DNA from: a virus
DNA length: 64,000 bases
Strand: one strand, 5' to 3'
IMG/VR virus record: IMGVR_UViG_3300042485_001470
Location: 31,082 to 95,081 of that record
The notes under the pieces are model-generated. The model searched no databases, was not told the origin of the DNA, and was given only the letters and a program-made list of their open reading frames with translations. The position numbers were made by a program, and so were the translations under genes. Of the stretch, positions 35,988 to 44,365 are shown one piece after another; within the stretch, counting starts at the first letter, position 1, and each line of letters starts with the position of its first letter.

Positions 35988-36019
35988 AAAAGGGAGAAAC
36001 TAAAAATTCTCCCTTTTTT
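35988..36019 (+). terminator. Terminator closing the lysis region
   Basis: AAAAGGGAGAA pairs with TTCTCCCTTTT (11 bp, loop ACTAAAAA), ending in a T run. It separates the lysis/virion part from the replication genes. Confidence 0.85.
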
Positions 36020-36020
36020 A

Positions 36021-36052
36021 TTTGGTATACTCGACTATTTTTCGTATATTTG
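36021..36052 (+). promoter_or_regulatory. Bacteroidetes-type promoter P1 before gp32
   Basis: TTTG (36021-36024), 20 nt, TATATTTG (36045-36052), with the family's extended TTTGGT and TTTCG parts. It starts one base after the terminator. Confidence 0.8.
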
Positions 36053-36111
36053 TGTATATCCACAATCATATATAAATGGTAATAGCTCTAAAAAATATAC
36101 CTCAAAAAACA

Positions 36112-36143
36112 TTTGGAATTATGAGAAATTTGTCGTATATTTG
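36112..36143 (+). promoter_or_regulatory. Bacteroidetes-type promoter P2 before gp32
   Basis: TTTG (36112-36115), 20 nt, TATATTTG (36136-36143). A second exact-spacing copy 91 nt after P1, so gp32 has tandem promoters. Confidence 0.8.
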
Positions 36144-36173
36144 TATTTCTATTATATTTATTAATGTAACGGA

Positions 36174-36229
36174 GGTGTAGGAAAGACACCAAAATAAAAC
36201 CATAAAACTTAAACTCTTAAAACTTAAAA
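36174..36229 (+). promoter_or_regulatory. Possible gp32 autoregulatory mRNA leader
   Basis: A short hairpin GGTGT (36174-36178) / ACACC (36186-36190) is followed by 39 nt without G (36191-36229), rich in A and T with repeats of AAAACTTAAA, up to the gp32 start region. T4 gene 32 is autoregulated by gp32 binding a structured, then unstructured A/U-rich leader. The same layout is seen here; function is inferred. Confidence 0.35.
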
Positions 36230-36232
36230 GAC

Positions 36233-37057
36233 ATGGCTATTAACTTAGACGCAATTAAGAGCAGACTTAACAAACTGCAAAACACCCAAAGAACAACTGT
36301 AGAACTTTGGAAGCCAGCACCAGGCAAACACACAATCAGATTGGTGCCTTACAAATTCAATAAAGAAAATCCTTTTATTGAACTTTATTTTCACTACAAC
36401 ATTAACAACAAATCTTACTTATCTCCGATGAGTTTTGGTAGACCCGACCCTATTGTTGAGTTTGCTGATAAACTTAAAAGAATGGGTGACAAGGAAGATT
36501 GGAAAGCTGCAAAAAAGATGGAGCCGAAACTTAGAACTTTCGTACCAGTATTGGTAAGAGGTGAAGAAGGTGAAGGTGTTCGTTTTTGGGGCTTTGGAAA
36601 AACTGTATATCAAGAAATTCTTGGTTATATGGCAGATCCTGATTATGGTGATATTACAGACCCAAATGAAGGTAGAGATATTACTGTTGAAGTAGTATCG
36701 GCTGAAGACAGTGGTACTTCTTACCCTGTAACAACTATCCGTGTTAAACCAAAGGAAACTCCAATGGCAACTTCAAAAGAAGAAACGGATAAGTTTCTAA
36801 ATTCCCAAAAGGAAATTACTGAACTTTATTCAGAATTAACTTATGCAGAATTGAAAAATGTATTAGAAGGTTGGTTAAATCCATCTGGAACTTCTGATGA
36901 TGAGGTATCGGCATCTGCGCAAACCCTATCATCAACGGCTAAAGATGAAGATGAAGCTCCATTCGATACAACTCCATCAAAACCAGCAACACCCGCAGCA
37001 GCACCTAAGAAAGTTGATGATGTGGCAGCAGCTTTTGATGACCTTTTCAATTCATAA
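36233..37057 (+). CDS. gp32: Single-stranded DNA-binding protein (T4 gp32-like)
   Basis: 274 residues (T4 gp32: 301). The N-terminal basic/helical part has L-D-A-I-K-S-R-L-N-K-L. The core has W-K-P-A-P-G-K-H-T-I-R-L-V-P, F-H-Y-N-I-N-N-K-S-Y-L-S-P and V-L-V-R-G-E-E-G-E-G-V-R-F-W-G-F-G-K, matching the OB-fold of gp32-like proteins. The S/A/P-rich linker ends in an acidic tail D-D-V-A-A-A-F-D-D-L-F, the protein-interaction tip. There is no cysteine at all, so the zinc site of T4 gp32 is missing. It coats ssDNA in replication and recombination and is first in the replication gene cluster, with tandem promoters upstream and uvsX 14 nt downstream. Confidence 0.9.
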   Translation: MAINLDAIKSRLNKLQNTQRTTVELWKPAPGKHTIRLVPYKFNKENPFIELYFHYNINNKSYLSPMSFGRPDPIVEFADKLKRMGDKEDWKAAKKMEPKLRTFVPVLVRGEEGEGVRFWGFGKTVYQEILGYMADPDYGDITDPNEGRDITVEVVSAEDSGTSYPVTTIRVKPKETPMATSKEETDKFLNSQKEITELYSELTYAELKNVLEGWLNPSGTSDDEVSASAQTLSSTAKDEDEAPFDTTPSKPATPAAAPKKVDDVAAAFDDLFNS

Positions 37058-37071
37058 AATAATAAGTTAAT

Positions 37072-38193
37072 ATGGCGAAAGCAACTAAGGAAGTGGACTT
37101 AGCAGAAGTGCTAGCGGACTCCCTAAACAAACAAGCGAAAGACCAAAAGGTAGCATTCTTTTTGGACAACAATGACTCCCCTACAAACGTAGAAGGTTGG
37201 GTATCAACTGGAGCATCAATGTTGGATGTGGCAATCTCTAATAGACCTTATGGAGGTTTGCCTGTTGGTAGAATTACCGAAATTACTGGATTAGAACAAA
37301 GTGGTAAATCATTAGTATCAGCTCACTTACTTGCCGAAACTCAAAAGTTGGGTGGTATAGCTGTATTGATTGACACGGAGAATGCAGTAAGTAGAGAATT
37401 CTTAGAAGCCATTGGAGTAGATACAACCAAATTACTTTATGTAGCAGCTGAGACTGTTGAACAATGTTTTGAATATACTGAAACGATTATCGAAAAGGTA
37501 AGAGTTGCATCGAAAGATAAGTATGTAACAATTGTTGTGGATTCAGTAGCAGCAGCATCAACTGAAAAGGAGATGGAAGCTGATTATGGTAAGGATGGTT
37601 ACGCTACGGATAAAGCAATTATCATTTCCAAAGCAATGCGTAAAATCACAAATCTTATTGGTAGACAGAAAATCACTTTGGTTTTCACAAACCAATTAAG
37701 ACAAAAGATGAACGCAATGCCATTCTCTGACCCTTGGACAACTTCTGGTGGTAAAGCAATAGCTTTCCATGCATCAGTTCGTTTAAGATTAAAGAGTATG
37801 GGAACGATTAAGGCGAAAGAAAATGGTAACGATAGAATCGTAGGTATTAAAGTTCGTTGTCAGGTAGTAAAGAATAGGATGGGACCTCCGTTACGTTCCG
37901 CCGATTTCGATATCTTCTTTGACAGAGGGATTGATAACTATGGAGCTTGGTTGGGAATGATGAAAGAAAATGGAATCGTAAAACAAAGTGGTGCATGGTA
38001 TGAATATACTGATATTGATACTGGTGAAATCATTAAGTTTCAGGCGAAAGATTTTCCTTCTACATTGGAAAACAATCAGGAAGTAAAAGAGCAAATCTAT
38101 AAAAGGATTTGTGAAGGTACAATTTTACAATACAAAAAAGATTCACTTGATACTGATAATTTGGTGACAGATTCAGAAGTAATAGGTGATTAA
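37072..38193 (+). CDS. uvsX: RecA-like recombinase (UvsX)
   Basis: 373 residues. Walker A G-L-E-Q-S-G-K-S (73-80), Walker B-type Y-V-T-I-V-V-D-S-V-A-A (about 147-157), and F-T-N-Q-L-R-Q-K-M (the DNA-binding L1/L2 area), with S-G-G-K-A-I-A-F-H-A-S-V-R-L-R-L as in RecA/UvsX. It forms filaments on gp32-coated ssDNA and drives strand exchange, replication restart and repair. Length is close to T4 UvsX (391). It lies between gp32 and a 5' nuclease gene, a recombination-replication cluster. Confidence 0.92.
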   Translation: MAKATKEVDLAEVLADSLNKQAKDQKVAFFLDNNDSPTNVEGWVSTGASMLDVAISNRPYGGLPVGRITEITGLEQSGKSLVSAHLLAETQKLGGIAVLIDTENAVSREFLEAIGVDTTKLLYVAAETVEQCFEYTETIIEKVRVASKDKYVTIVVDSVAAASTEKEMEADYGKDGYATDKAIIISKAMRKITNLIGRQKITLVFTNQLRQKMNAMPFSDPWTTSGGKAIAFHASVRLRLKSMGTIKAKENGNDRIVGIKVRCQVVKNRMGPPLRSADFDIFFDRGIDNYGAWLGMMKENGIVKQSGAWYEYTDIDTGEIIKFQAKDFPSTLENNQEVKEQIYKRICEGTILQYKKDSLDTDNLVTDSEVIGD

Positions 38194-38210
38194 TAAAGGT
38201 TACAAAAAAT

Positions 38211-39254
38211 ATGAAAGAACTATACAAAAAATTACTCAATGAAGTTGAGACAGAACATGAATCAAACGCCCAAAGGGTAAGGAATGGTAGAGTTCTTATC
38301 ATAGATGGACTCAATACCTTCATCCGTAGTTGGACAACCAATCCTACAATGAATGAGGATGGTGACCACACAGGTGGAGTTATTGGTTCATTGAATTCAA
38401 TCGGATATCAAATCCGTCAATTCAATCCTACTAGAGTTATCCTTACTTTTGATGGTAAGGGTGGCTCTAAAGGTAGGAAAGAATTATTTGAAGGCTATAA
38501 AGCTGATAGAGGTAAGAATCGTTTTAGGGTTAATCGTCAATACCCTGAAATGATGAGTGAAGAAGATGAGCAGGTTTCAATGAAAAGACAATTTGTGTGG
38601 TTAGTAGACTTGTTAGATAGTTTACCAATTACTACAATGATATATGATGGTATTGAAGCAGATGATGTTATCGGACATATTGCTAAGCATGTGCTTGGTG
38701 AAGAAGATGAATGTTATATTGTTTCTACCGATAAAGATTTTTTACAATTAGTGGATGAGAAAACTCTTGTTTATTCACCAACTAAAAAGAAACTTTACAA
38801 TAGAGAACTGGTTAAGGAGGAATGGGGAATATATCCGCAAAATCTTTTACTATTCAGAACATTGGATGGGGATAATTCAGATAATGTGCCTGGCGTAAAA
38901 GGATGTGGATTAAAGACAGTTCTTAAAAGATTTCCTGAATTATCGGAAGATAGAGAAATAACTTTTGATGAATTATTTCAAATATGTGAAGATAAAAGGA
39001 AAGAGGCTAAAATCTATGAAGATATACTTGCAGCCAAAGATGATGTTCTAAGAAATAGACAAATCATGCAATTGCAAGAACCACATATCAATACAAATAC
39101 AAAGTTGAAAATCAATGACCGTTTTGCCGAACCAAACAAAAGGTTTGATAAAATGGAATTCATCAAAGCCGCTATGAAGTATAAAATTCTTCAAAATTGG
39201 AAAGACATAAACGATTGGCTTAAATCAACTTATACAAATATAATAGTAAAATAA
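38211..39254 (+). CDS. rnh: FEN-family 5'-3' exonuclease / RNase H (T4 rnh-like)
   Basis: 347 residues. Metal-binding motifs of the FEN/PIN family: V-L-I-I-D-G-L-N-T-F (about 28-37), Y-D-G-I-E-A-D-D-V-I-G-H-I-A (about 145-158), Y-I-V-S-T-D-K-D-F-L-Q-L (about 168-179), and D-G-D-N-S-D-N-V-P-G-V-K-G-C-G-L-K-T-V (about 219-237), the helix-hairpin-helix with the last Asp pair. It removes RNA primers and 5' flaps from lagging-strand fragments. Longer than T4 RNase H (305). The next promoter begins directly at its stop codon. Confidence 0.9.
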   Translation: MKELYKKLLNEVETEHESNAQRVRNGRVLIIDGLNTFIRSWTTNPTMNEDGDHTGGVIGSLNSIGYQIRQFNPTRVILTFDGKGGSKGRKELFEGYKADRGKNRFRVNRQYPEMMSEEDEQVSMKRQFVWLVDLLDSLPITTMIYDGIEADDVIGHIAKHVLGEEDECYIVSTDKDFLQLVDEKTLVYSPTKKKLYNRELVKEEWGIYPQNLLLFRTLDGDNSDNVPGVKGCGLKTVLKRFPELSEDREITFDELFQICEDKRKEAKIYEDILAAKDDVLRNRQIMQLQEPHINTNTKLKINDRFAEPNKRFDKMEFIKAAMKYKILQNWKDINDWLKSTYTNIIVK

Positions 39255-39286
39255 TTTGGTGGACTCACTAAATTATCGTATATTTG
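39255..39286 (+). promoter_or_regulatory. Bacteroidetes-type promoter before gp41
   Basis: TTTG (39255-39258) directly follows the stop of the FEN gene; after 20 nt comes TATATTTG (39279-39286). ATG at 39306. Confidence 0.8.
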
Positions 39287-39305
39287 TAGAACTTTAAAAC
39301 ATAAA

Positions 39306-40697
39306 ATGCAGAGCGAAGATACATTATCAAAATACGGGCAATCATTTCAAACTAAAGTAGTAGCTGCCATCCTAAGTGATGATAGAATGCTAGATACTTT
39401 GGGTGATGTGATTCACAAAAAATTCTTTGAATCTGAAGCAAACAAATGGATTGTGGAAGAAGTGGTAGTATATTATAGTGAATATCATAGATTACCATCA
39501 TTGGATGTATTTAAGGTACAAGTATCTAAAGTTGATAACCCAGCATTACAAAAAACAATAGTAGCACAATTAAAAGAAGTTTATCAAAGTATTGGGGGTT
39601 TGGACCTACAATATATTAAAGATGAATTTACCGCATTTTGTATTAATCAAAACTTAAAGAATGTAATCGTACAATCAATCGATTTACTAAAATCAGGCAA
39701 CTATGATAAAATCAAAGAGTTGGTTGATAAGGCATTGAAGGTTGGTGTTGATGCTGATTTAGGTATGGATTACTTAACCGATTTCGAAGAACGTTATGAT
39801 GAAACTTCTAGAGATACGGTAGCAACTGATTGGGATTGTATTAATGAATTGATGAATGGTGGTTTGGGGCCAGGTGAATTAGGAGTTGTAGTTGCACCAT
39901 CTGGTGTTGGTAAGACTTGGGTTTTAGCAGCATTGGGAGCAGCAGCTGTAAAAGCTGGAAAGATTGTAGCTCACTATACATTAGAACTTTCACAAGGGTA
40001 TGTTGGATTAAGATATGATACTGTGTTTACACATATTGCATCATCTGATTTATCACAAAGGAGAGATGAAGTATTGGATAAAGTAAAGAGATTAAAAGGT
40101 AAACTTAAAATCAAATACTATCCACCTAAAGGAGCATCATCCAAAACAATTCAAGCTCACTTAGAAAAAATGATAGCAGCCGGTAATAAGCCCGATTTAG
40201 TAATTGTGGATTATGCTGATTTGTTGTTATCACATTCAAACAAAACCGATAGTACATACGCTGAGCAAGGTGGGGTGTATATTGATTTAAGAGGAATGAG
40301 TGGTGAGTTAGGAATTCCAATTTGGACAGCATCACAAACAAATCGTTCAGCAATTGATTCCGAAGTTATTGAAGCTGATAAGATTGCAGATAGTTACGCT
40401 AAAGTAATGAACGCTGACTTTATTATGAGTTTAAGTAGAAAGGCAAAGGATAAGTTGAACAATACGGCTAGAGTACATATTATGAAAAATCGATTTGGAC
40501 AGGATGGTATAACCTTCCCAGCTAAAATGGATACAACACATGGTAATTTAGAAGTATATACTGCATCATCCTCCGATGGTATCATAGCATCTAAAGAAAG
40601 TGCTAGTGGTGCCGAAATGGAGAAGCAAATGTTACACAAAAAATATATGGATACAATAGTAGGTAGTAAAGCACCTATGGTATCTGGATTAGGTTAA
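39306..40697 (+). CDS. gp41: Replicative DNA helicase (T4 gp41/DnaB-like)
   Basis: 463 residues (T4 gp41: 475). A DnaB-type N-terminal helical domain (about 1-150) precedes a RecA-like motor: G-P-G-E-L-G-V-V-V-A-P-S-G-V-G-K-T (Walker A, about 187-203), H-Y-T-L-E-L-S-Q (motif H1a), L-V-I-V-D-Y-A-D-L-L-L (Walker B, about 298-308), W-T-A-S-Q-T-N-R-S-A (H3) and K-N-R-F-G-Q-D-G (H4). Hexameric 5'-3' helicase at the fork. No primase (gp61) gene is seen in the window. Followed by a small basic protein gene and a weak terminator. Confidence 0.92.
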   Translation: MQSEDTLSKYGQSFQTKVVAAILSDDRMLDTLGDVIHKKFFESEANKWIVEEVVVYYSEYHRLPSLDVFKVQVSKVDNPALQKTIVAQLKEVYQSIGGLDLQYIKDEFTAFCINQNLKNVIVQSIDLLKSGNYDKIKELVDKALKVGVDADLGMDYLTDFEERYDETSRDTVATDWDCINELMNGGLGPGELGVVVAPSGVGKTWVLAALGAAAVKAGKIVAHYTLELSQGYVGLRYDTVFTHIASSDLSQRRDEVLDKVKRLKGKLKIKYYPPKGASSKTIQAHLEKMIAAGNKPDLVIVDYADLLLSHSNKTDSTYAEQGGVYIDLRGMSGELGIPIWTASQTNRSAIDSEVIEADKIADSYAKVMNADFIMSLSRKAKDKLNNTARVHIMKNRFGQDGITFPAKMDTTHGNLEVYTASSSDGIIASKESASGAEMEKQMLHKKYMDTIVGSKAPMVSGLG

Positions 40698-40719
40698 ATA
40701 ACAATTAAAAACAAAAACT

Positions 40720-40893
40720 ATGAACAGTCAAGAACTATTCGAACAAATGAAGACTCTTTTCACAACATTTGAAACAGAGCACAACGGAACTAAAAAAGTA
40801 AACAAATCAAGAGCTAGAAAAGCTATCGGTGATTTGAAGAAATTAATCACTGCGTATAGACAAACATCTACCGCAGAGCAAAAAGCAGCATAA
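40720..40893 (+). CDS. Small basic histone-like protein, 57 residues
   Basis: 57 residues, with a helical acidic start (MNSQELFEQMKTLFTTFETE) and a basic second half (K-K-V-N-K-S-R-A-R-K-A-I-G-D-L-K-K-L-I-T). It ends A-E-Q-K-A-A. The form resembles short Hc1/histone H1-like or 'transition' proteins of T4-like marine phages, which may bind DNA. It starts 23 nt after the helicase stop and ends just before a hairpin. Coding is supported by the open frame, the biased composition and the gapless fit between features. Confidence 0.6.
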   Translation: MNSQELFEQMKTLFTTFETEHNGTKKVNKSRARKAIGDLKKLITAYRQTSTAEQKAA

Positions 40894-40899
40894 TATGAT

Positions 40900-40921
40900 A
40901 GGGGAGGTAACTCTCCCCTTT
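40900..40921 (+). terminator. Hairpin, probable weak terminator
   Basis: AGGGGAG pairs with CTCCCCT (7 bp, loop GTAACT), followed only by TTTCT. It closes the gp41 unit. Confidence 0.5.
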
Positions 40922-41007
40922 CTATATGTTATAATAGACATTGATTAAACCACACAAAAATATTGAAAAATATTTGTAATTTATCAAAGGTTTGTGAGTA
41001 TATATTG

Positions 41008-41015
41008 TATTTATA
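41008..41015 (+). promoter_or_regulatory. TATTTATA element before nrdB
   Basis: TATTTATA lies 38 nt before ATG 41054 in the 160-nt gap 40894-41053. The rest of this gap holds the hairpin and AT-rich sequence; an AATATTTG at 40969-40976 lacks a TTTG box at the right distance. Confidence 0.3.
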
Positions 41016-41053
41016 TTCACCCCTCAAATAACTTACAAAAACCAAATTACGCT

Positions 41054-42067
41054 ATGAGCAAATTATTTACGGATAGAATTCCCTACAAACCATTTGAATA
41101 CCCAGACTACTACAATGAAGGTTGGTTGAAACAAATGCAGGCATTTTGGTTACATACTGAAATACCAATGCAAGGGGATGTGAAGGATTGGAATGAAAAC
41201 TTAACAAAAGAAGAAAAACACTTAGTTGGTAATATACTATTAGGATTTGCTCAAACGGAATGTGCAGTATCGGATTATTGGACTGGTATGGTTACTAAAT
41301 GGTTTCCAAAGCATGAGATTAGACAAATGGCAATGGCATTTGGTTCGCAAGAAACAATCCATTCAGTTGCATATTCATATCTTAATGAAACATTAGGATT
41401 GGATGATTTCGCAGGTTTCCTACATGATGAAACAATGAAGGAAAGATTTGAATTACTAACAAACACAACTGCAGATTGGACTCCTAAAGATTTACAAACA
41501 AATCATACGGCTAGAGTTGAGGTTGCTCGTTCACTTGCTATCTTTTCGGCATTTGCGGAAGGTGTGGCATTATATTCTTCATTTGCTGTATTATATTCGT
41601 TTCAAATGAGAAACCTATTGAAAGGAATTGGACAACAAATGAAGTGGAGTGTTAGAGATGAATCCCTACACTCAAAGATGGGTTGTCAATTATTCAGACA
41701 CATGTGTGATGAGTTTCCTGAATTGTTAGAGGAAGCTAAAGCTGATATCTACAAAGCAGCTGAAATGATTAGAGATTTAGAACACAAATTTATTGATAAG
41801 ATTTTTGAAATGGGTGATTTAGAGAATCTTAAAAAGAATGACCTAAAAGAATTTATTACAAAAAGAGTTAATGAAAAATTAGGAGAATTAGGATATAACC
41901 CAATTAAAGGTGGAGATGACTACTTTGAGTTTAACGAAAAGAAAGCATCTGAATTAGATTGGTTCTATCATCTTACAGGTGGTGTAACTCATACTGATTT
42001 CTTCGCTATGAGACCTACTGATTATAGTAAGGCTGGTGAAGGTGAAAATTGGGATAATATATTTTAA
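41054..42067 (+). CDS. nrdB: Ribonucleotide reductase class Ia, beta subunit
   Basis: 337 residues from ATG 41054 (M-S-K-L-F-T-D-R-I-P-Y-K-P); a GTG 60 nt upstream would add an unlike 20-residue lead. Iron ligands and radical site: Glu 69 (F-A-Q-T-E-C, where E. coli has Asp), E-T-I-H-S-V-A-Y with Glu 100, His 103 and radical Tyr 107, Glu 169 (A-F-A-E-G), and R-D-E-S-L-H with Glu 203 and His 206. It makes the tyrosyl radical used by NrdA for dNTP synthesis. Gene order nrdB-nrdA-thioredoxin gives a compact dNTP supply operon. Confidence 0.93.
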   Translation: MSKLFTDRIPYKPFEYPDYYNEGWLKQMQAFWLHTEIPMQGDVKDWNENLTKEEKHLVGNILLGFAQTECAVSDYWTGMVTKWFPKHEIRQMAMAFGSQETIHSVAYSYLNETLGLDDFAGFLHDETMKERFELLTNTTADWTPKDLQTNHTARVEVARSLAIFSAFAEGVALYSSFAVLYSFQMRNLLKGIGQQMKWSVRDESLHSKMGCQLFRHMCDEFPELLEEAKADIYKAAEMIRDLEHKFIDKIFEMGDLENLKKNDLKEFITKRVNEKLGELGYNPIKGGDDYFEFNEKKASELDWFYHLTGGVTHTDFFAMRPTDYSKAGEGENWDNIF

Positions 42068-42076
42068 AAATAATTT

Positions 42077-43858
42077 ATGAAAAATTACGGAGAAGAAAAT
42101 GGATGGGAAGTAGATGTTGATTTCCCATCTTGGGGTAATAATGAGATATATGTAAAAACTATATCTAAAACATATTTGCAGGCAGGAGAAAAACCAAAAG
42201 ATGCATATTGGAGAGTTGCTACGGCAGTTGCTAAAAGATTGGATAAACCACAATTAGCAACAAAGTTCTTTGATTACATTTGGAAAGGTTGGCTGTGTTT
42301 AGCAACGCCGGTACTATCAAACACAGGTACGGATAGAGGTTTACCAATCTCTTGTTTTGGTATCGATGTAGGTGATAGTATCTATGAGATTGGTTCTAAG
42401 AATTTAGAATTAATGTTGTTAGCAAAGCATGGTGGTGGTGTTGGTATTGGTATCAATATGATTAGACCTGCTGGTAGTAAAATTACTGGTAATGGTACAT
42501 CGGATGGTATTGTCCCATTTGCCAAAATCTATGATTCAACTATCCTAGCTACAAATCAGGGTTCAGTTCGTAGAGGAGCAGCATCGGTGAACATTAAAAT
42601 TGAACACAAAGATTTTGAAGATTTCTTAGAGATTAGAGAACCTAAAGGCGATGTGAATAGACAATCACTTAACTTACATCAATGTGTTGTAGTTAGTGAT
42701 AGATTTATGAAGAAGTTAGAAGAAGGTGATAGTGAATCACGTAGAAAATGGGGTAAGTTACTTCAGAAAAGAAAAGCAACTGGCGAACCTTATATTATGT
42801 ACAAAGGAAATGTAAACAAAGCAAATCCTGAAATGTATAAGAAGAACGGATTAAAAGTTCACATGACTAATATATGTTCTGAAATCGTTTTACATACTGA
42901 TGAGCAACATTCATTCGTTTGTTGTTTAAGTTCTTTGAACTTAGCAAAATACGATGAGTGGAAAGATACTGATTTAGTTTATACATCTACTATCTTCTTA
43001 GATGGTGTATTAGAAGAATTCTTACAAAGAGCTAAGAATATGAAAGGGTTTGAGAATTCAGTTCGTTCAGCAGAAAGAGGTAGAGCATTAGGATTAGGAG
43101 TATTGGGATGGCACACTTACTTACAACAAAAAGGATTGCCATTTGAAGGATTGCAAGCACAATTTGAAACCCGTAAGATTTTCTCTCAATTAAAGATTGA
43201 ATCTGAAAGAGCAAGTAGAGATTTAGCAAACGAATATGGTGAACCACTATGGTGTAAAGAAAGTGGATTCCGTAATACTCACCTAAGAGCAGTAGCACCT
43301 ACGGTATCAAACTCTAAGTTGAGTGGTAACGTAAGTAGTGGTATTGAACCTTGGGCAGCTAATGTATTTACGGAACAAACATCAAAGGGAACATTCATTA
43401 GAAAGAACCCTGAATTGGAAAGAGTGCTTCGTAAAGTAGGTAAAAATACTAAAGAAGTATGGGATAAGATTCTAGCAGATGGTGGTTCGGTGCAAGATTT
43501 ACATTTCTTAGATGAGTGGTGTTTCTTAGATGGTAAATTAGTTGAATGTTCGGAGGTTACCGAAGAATCACATAAAGGTAGATGTAATTCAGTTAAGGAT
43601 GTATTTAAAACATTTAAAGAAATTAACCAATTGGATTTAGTAAGACAAGCTGGTATAAGACAACAATATATAGACCAAGCAGTTTCTCTAAACTTAGCAT
43701 TCCCTGCAACTGCAGAACCAAAGTGGATTAATCAAATTCACATGGAAGCTTGGAAGCAAGGTGTTAAAACACTTTACTATATGAGAACCGAATCAGTATT
43801 GAGAGGTGATATAGCAGCAAAGGCAATGGATGAAACTTGTGTAAGTTGTGAAGGATAA
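42077..43858 (+). CDS. nrdA: Ribonucleotide reductase class Ia, alpha subunit
   Basis: 593 residues, shorter than E. coli NrdA (761): the N-terminal ATP-cone is absent, so the dATP activity switch is missing. Seen: L-A-T-P-V-L-S-N-T-G (first active-site area), C-F-G-I-D-V, G-G-G-V-G-I-G, N-I-C-S-E (Asn, Cys, Glu catalytic trio, about 265-269), P-T-V-S-N-S-K-L-S-G-N-V-S-S-G, and the C-terminal C-V-S-C-E-G (Cys 588 and 591) that is re-reduced by thioredoxin. It reduces NDPs to dNDPs and lies nine bases after nrdB. Confidence 0.93.
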   Translation: MKNYGEENGWEVDVDFPSWGNNEIYVKTISKTYLQAGEKPKDAYWRVATAVAKRLDKPQLATKFFDYIWKGWLCLATPVLSNTGTDRGLPISCFGIDVGDSIYEIGSKNLELMLLAKHGGGVGIGINMIRPAGSKITGNGTSDGIVPFAKIYDSTILATNQGSVRRGAASVNIKIEHKDFEDFLEIREPKGDVNRQSLNLHQCVVVSDRFMKKLEEGDSESRRKWGKLLQKRKATGEPYIMYKGNVNKANPEMYKKNGLKVHMTNICSEIVLHTDEQHSFVCCLSSLNLAKYDEWKDTDLVYTSTIFLDGVLEEFLQRAKNMKGFENSVRSAERGRALGLGVLGWHTYLQQKGLPFEGLQAQFETRKIFSQLKIESERASRDLANEYGEPLWCKESGFRNTHLRAVAPTVSNSKLSGNVSSGIEPWAANVFTEQTSKGTFIRKNPELERVLRKVGKNTKEVWDKILADGGSVQDLHFLDEWCFLDGKLVECSEVTEESHKGRCNSVKDVFKTFKEINQLDLVRQAGIRQQYIDQAVSLNLAFPATAEPKWINQIHMEAWKQGVKTLYYMRTESVLRGDIAAKAMDETCVSCEG

Positions 43859-43878
43859 AAAAATAAAACAAAAAGAAT

Positions 43879-44142
43879 ATGTTAGAAGTAAAAAGATTTT
43901 CAGCAGTATGGTGTGGTCCGTGTAGAGCATTGGCACCTTTAATGGAAGGTATTAAAAGTGAACATTCGGATGTGGTTTTTGAAACAATAGATGTAGATAC
44001 AGACCACGAACAGGCATCTCAATTTGCAATACGTTCAGTACCAACTGTTGTATTTGTAAAAGATGGAGTTGAAGTTGATAGATTGATTGGGGTAAACGCA
44101 AAGTTGGCTTACGAAAATAAAATCAACGAACATAAAGTATAA
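43879..44142 (+). CDS. Thioredoxin/glutaredoxin-like protein
   Basis: 87 residues. Active site W-C-G-P-C (11-15), D-V-D-T-D-H (38-43) and the cis-Pro loop R-S-V-P-T-V-V-F (52-59). Slightly shorter than E. coli thioredoxin (109), lacking the first strand, as in phage NrdC-type proteins. It probably supplies electrons to the NrdA C-terminal cysteines, given its place 20 nt after nrdA. Confidence 0.9.
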   Translation: MLEVKRFSAVWCGPCRALAPLMEGIKSEHSDVVFETIDVDTDHEQASQFAIRSVPTVVFVKDGVEVDRLIGVNAKLAYENKINEHKV

Positions 44143-44161
44143 ATAAATTAATAAAGGTTAC

Positions 44162-44365
44162 ATGGCTATTTTAAGAGGGCAAACTCATCCTGCCGCGAAG
44201 TTGACAGATGAGCAAGTTCTAAACATCAGAAGATTATGGAGTATGGGCCACCGAAATTTAAAGGTGATTGCCCGTAACAACAAAGTTTCACCTGCCAATG
44301 TAATGAAGATAGTTCAACGTAAAACTTGGGCACATCTAAATGAATTTTGGAGTGGAAGCTTATGA
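44162..44365 (+). CDS. Small helix-turn-helix protein coupled to the first Mom-like gene
   Basis: 67 residues. A-K-L-T-D-E-Q-V-L-N-I-R-R-L-W, then I-A-R-N-N-K-V-S-P-A-N-V-M-K-I-V-Q-R-K-T-W-A-H-L: a helix-turn-helix like those attached to phage HNH endonucleases (K-L-T-x-x-Q-V-x-x-I-R ... S-x-x-x-V-x-x-I-x-x-x-x-x-W). Here it stands alone without a nuclease domain. Its TGA overlaps the ATG of the Mom-like gene (ATGA), so the two are translationally coupled. Mu also has a small regulator, Com, overlapping mom, but Com is a zinc-finger RNA binder and this protein has no Cys. A DNA-binding regulator role is inferred. Confidence 0.65.
   Translation: MAILRGQTHPAAKLTDEQVLNIRRLWSMGHRNLKVIARNNKVSPANVMKIVQRKTWAHLNEFWSGSL

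Noticed and set aside
36076-36180. A 34-codon open frame between the two gp32 promoters
   Set aside because: It spans the second promoter, shows no family resemblance and is better explained as leader sequence.
40994-41053. GTG start for nrdB 60 nt upstream
   Set aside because: The added 20 residues do not look like an NrdB N-terminus; ATG 41054 begins the conserved sequence.
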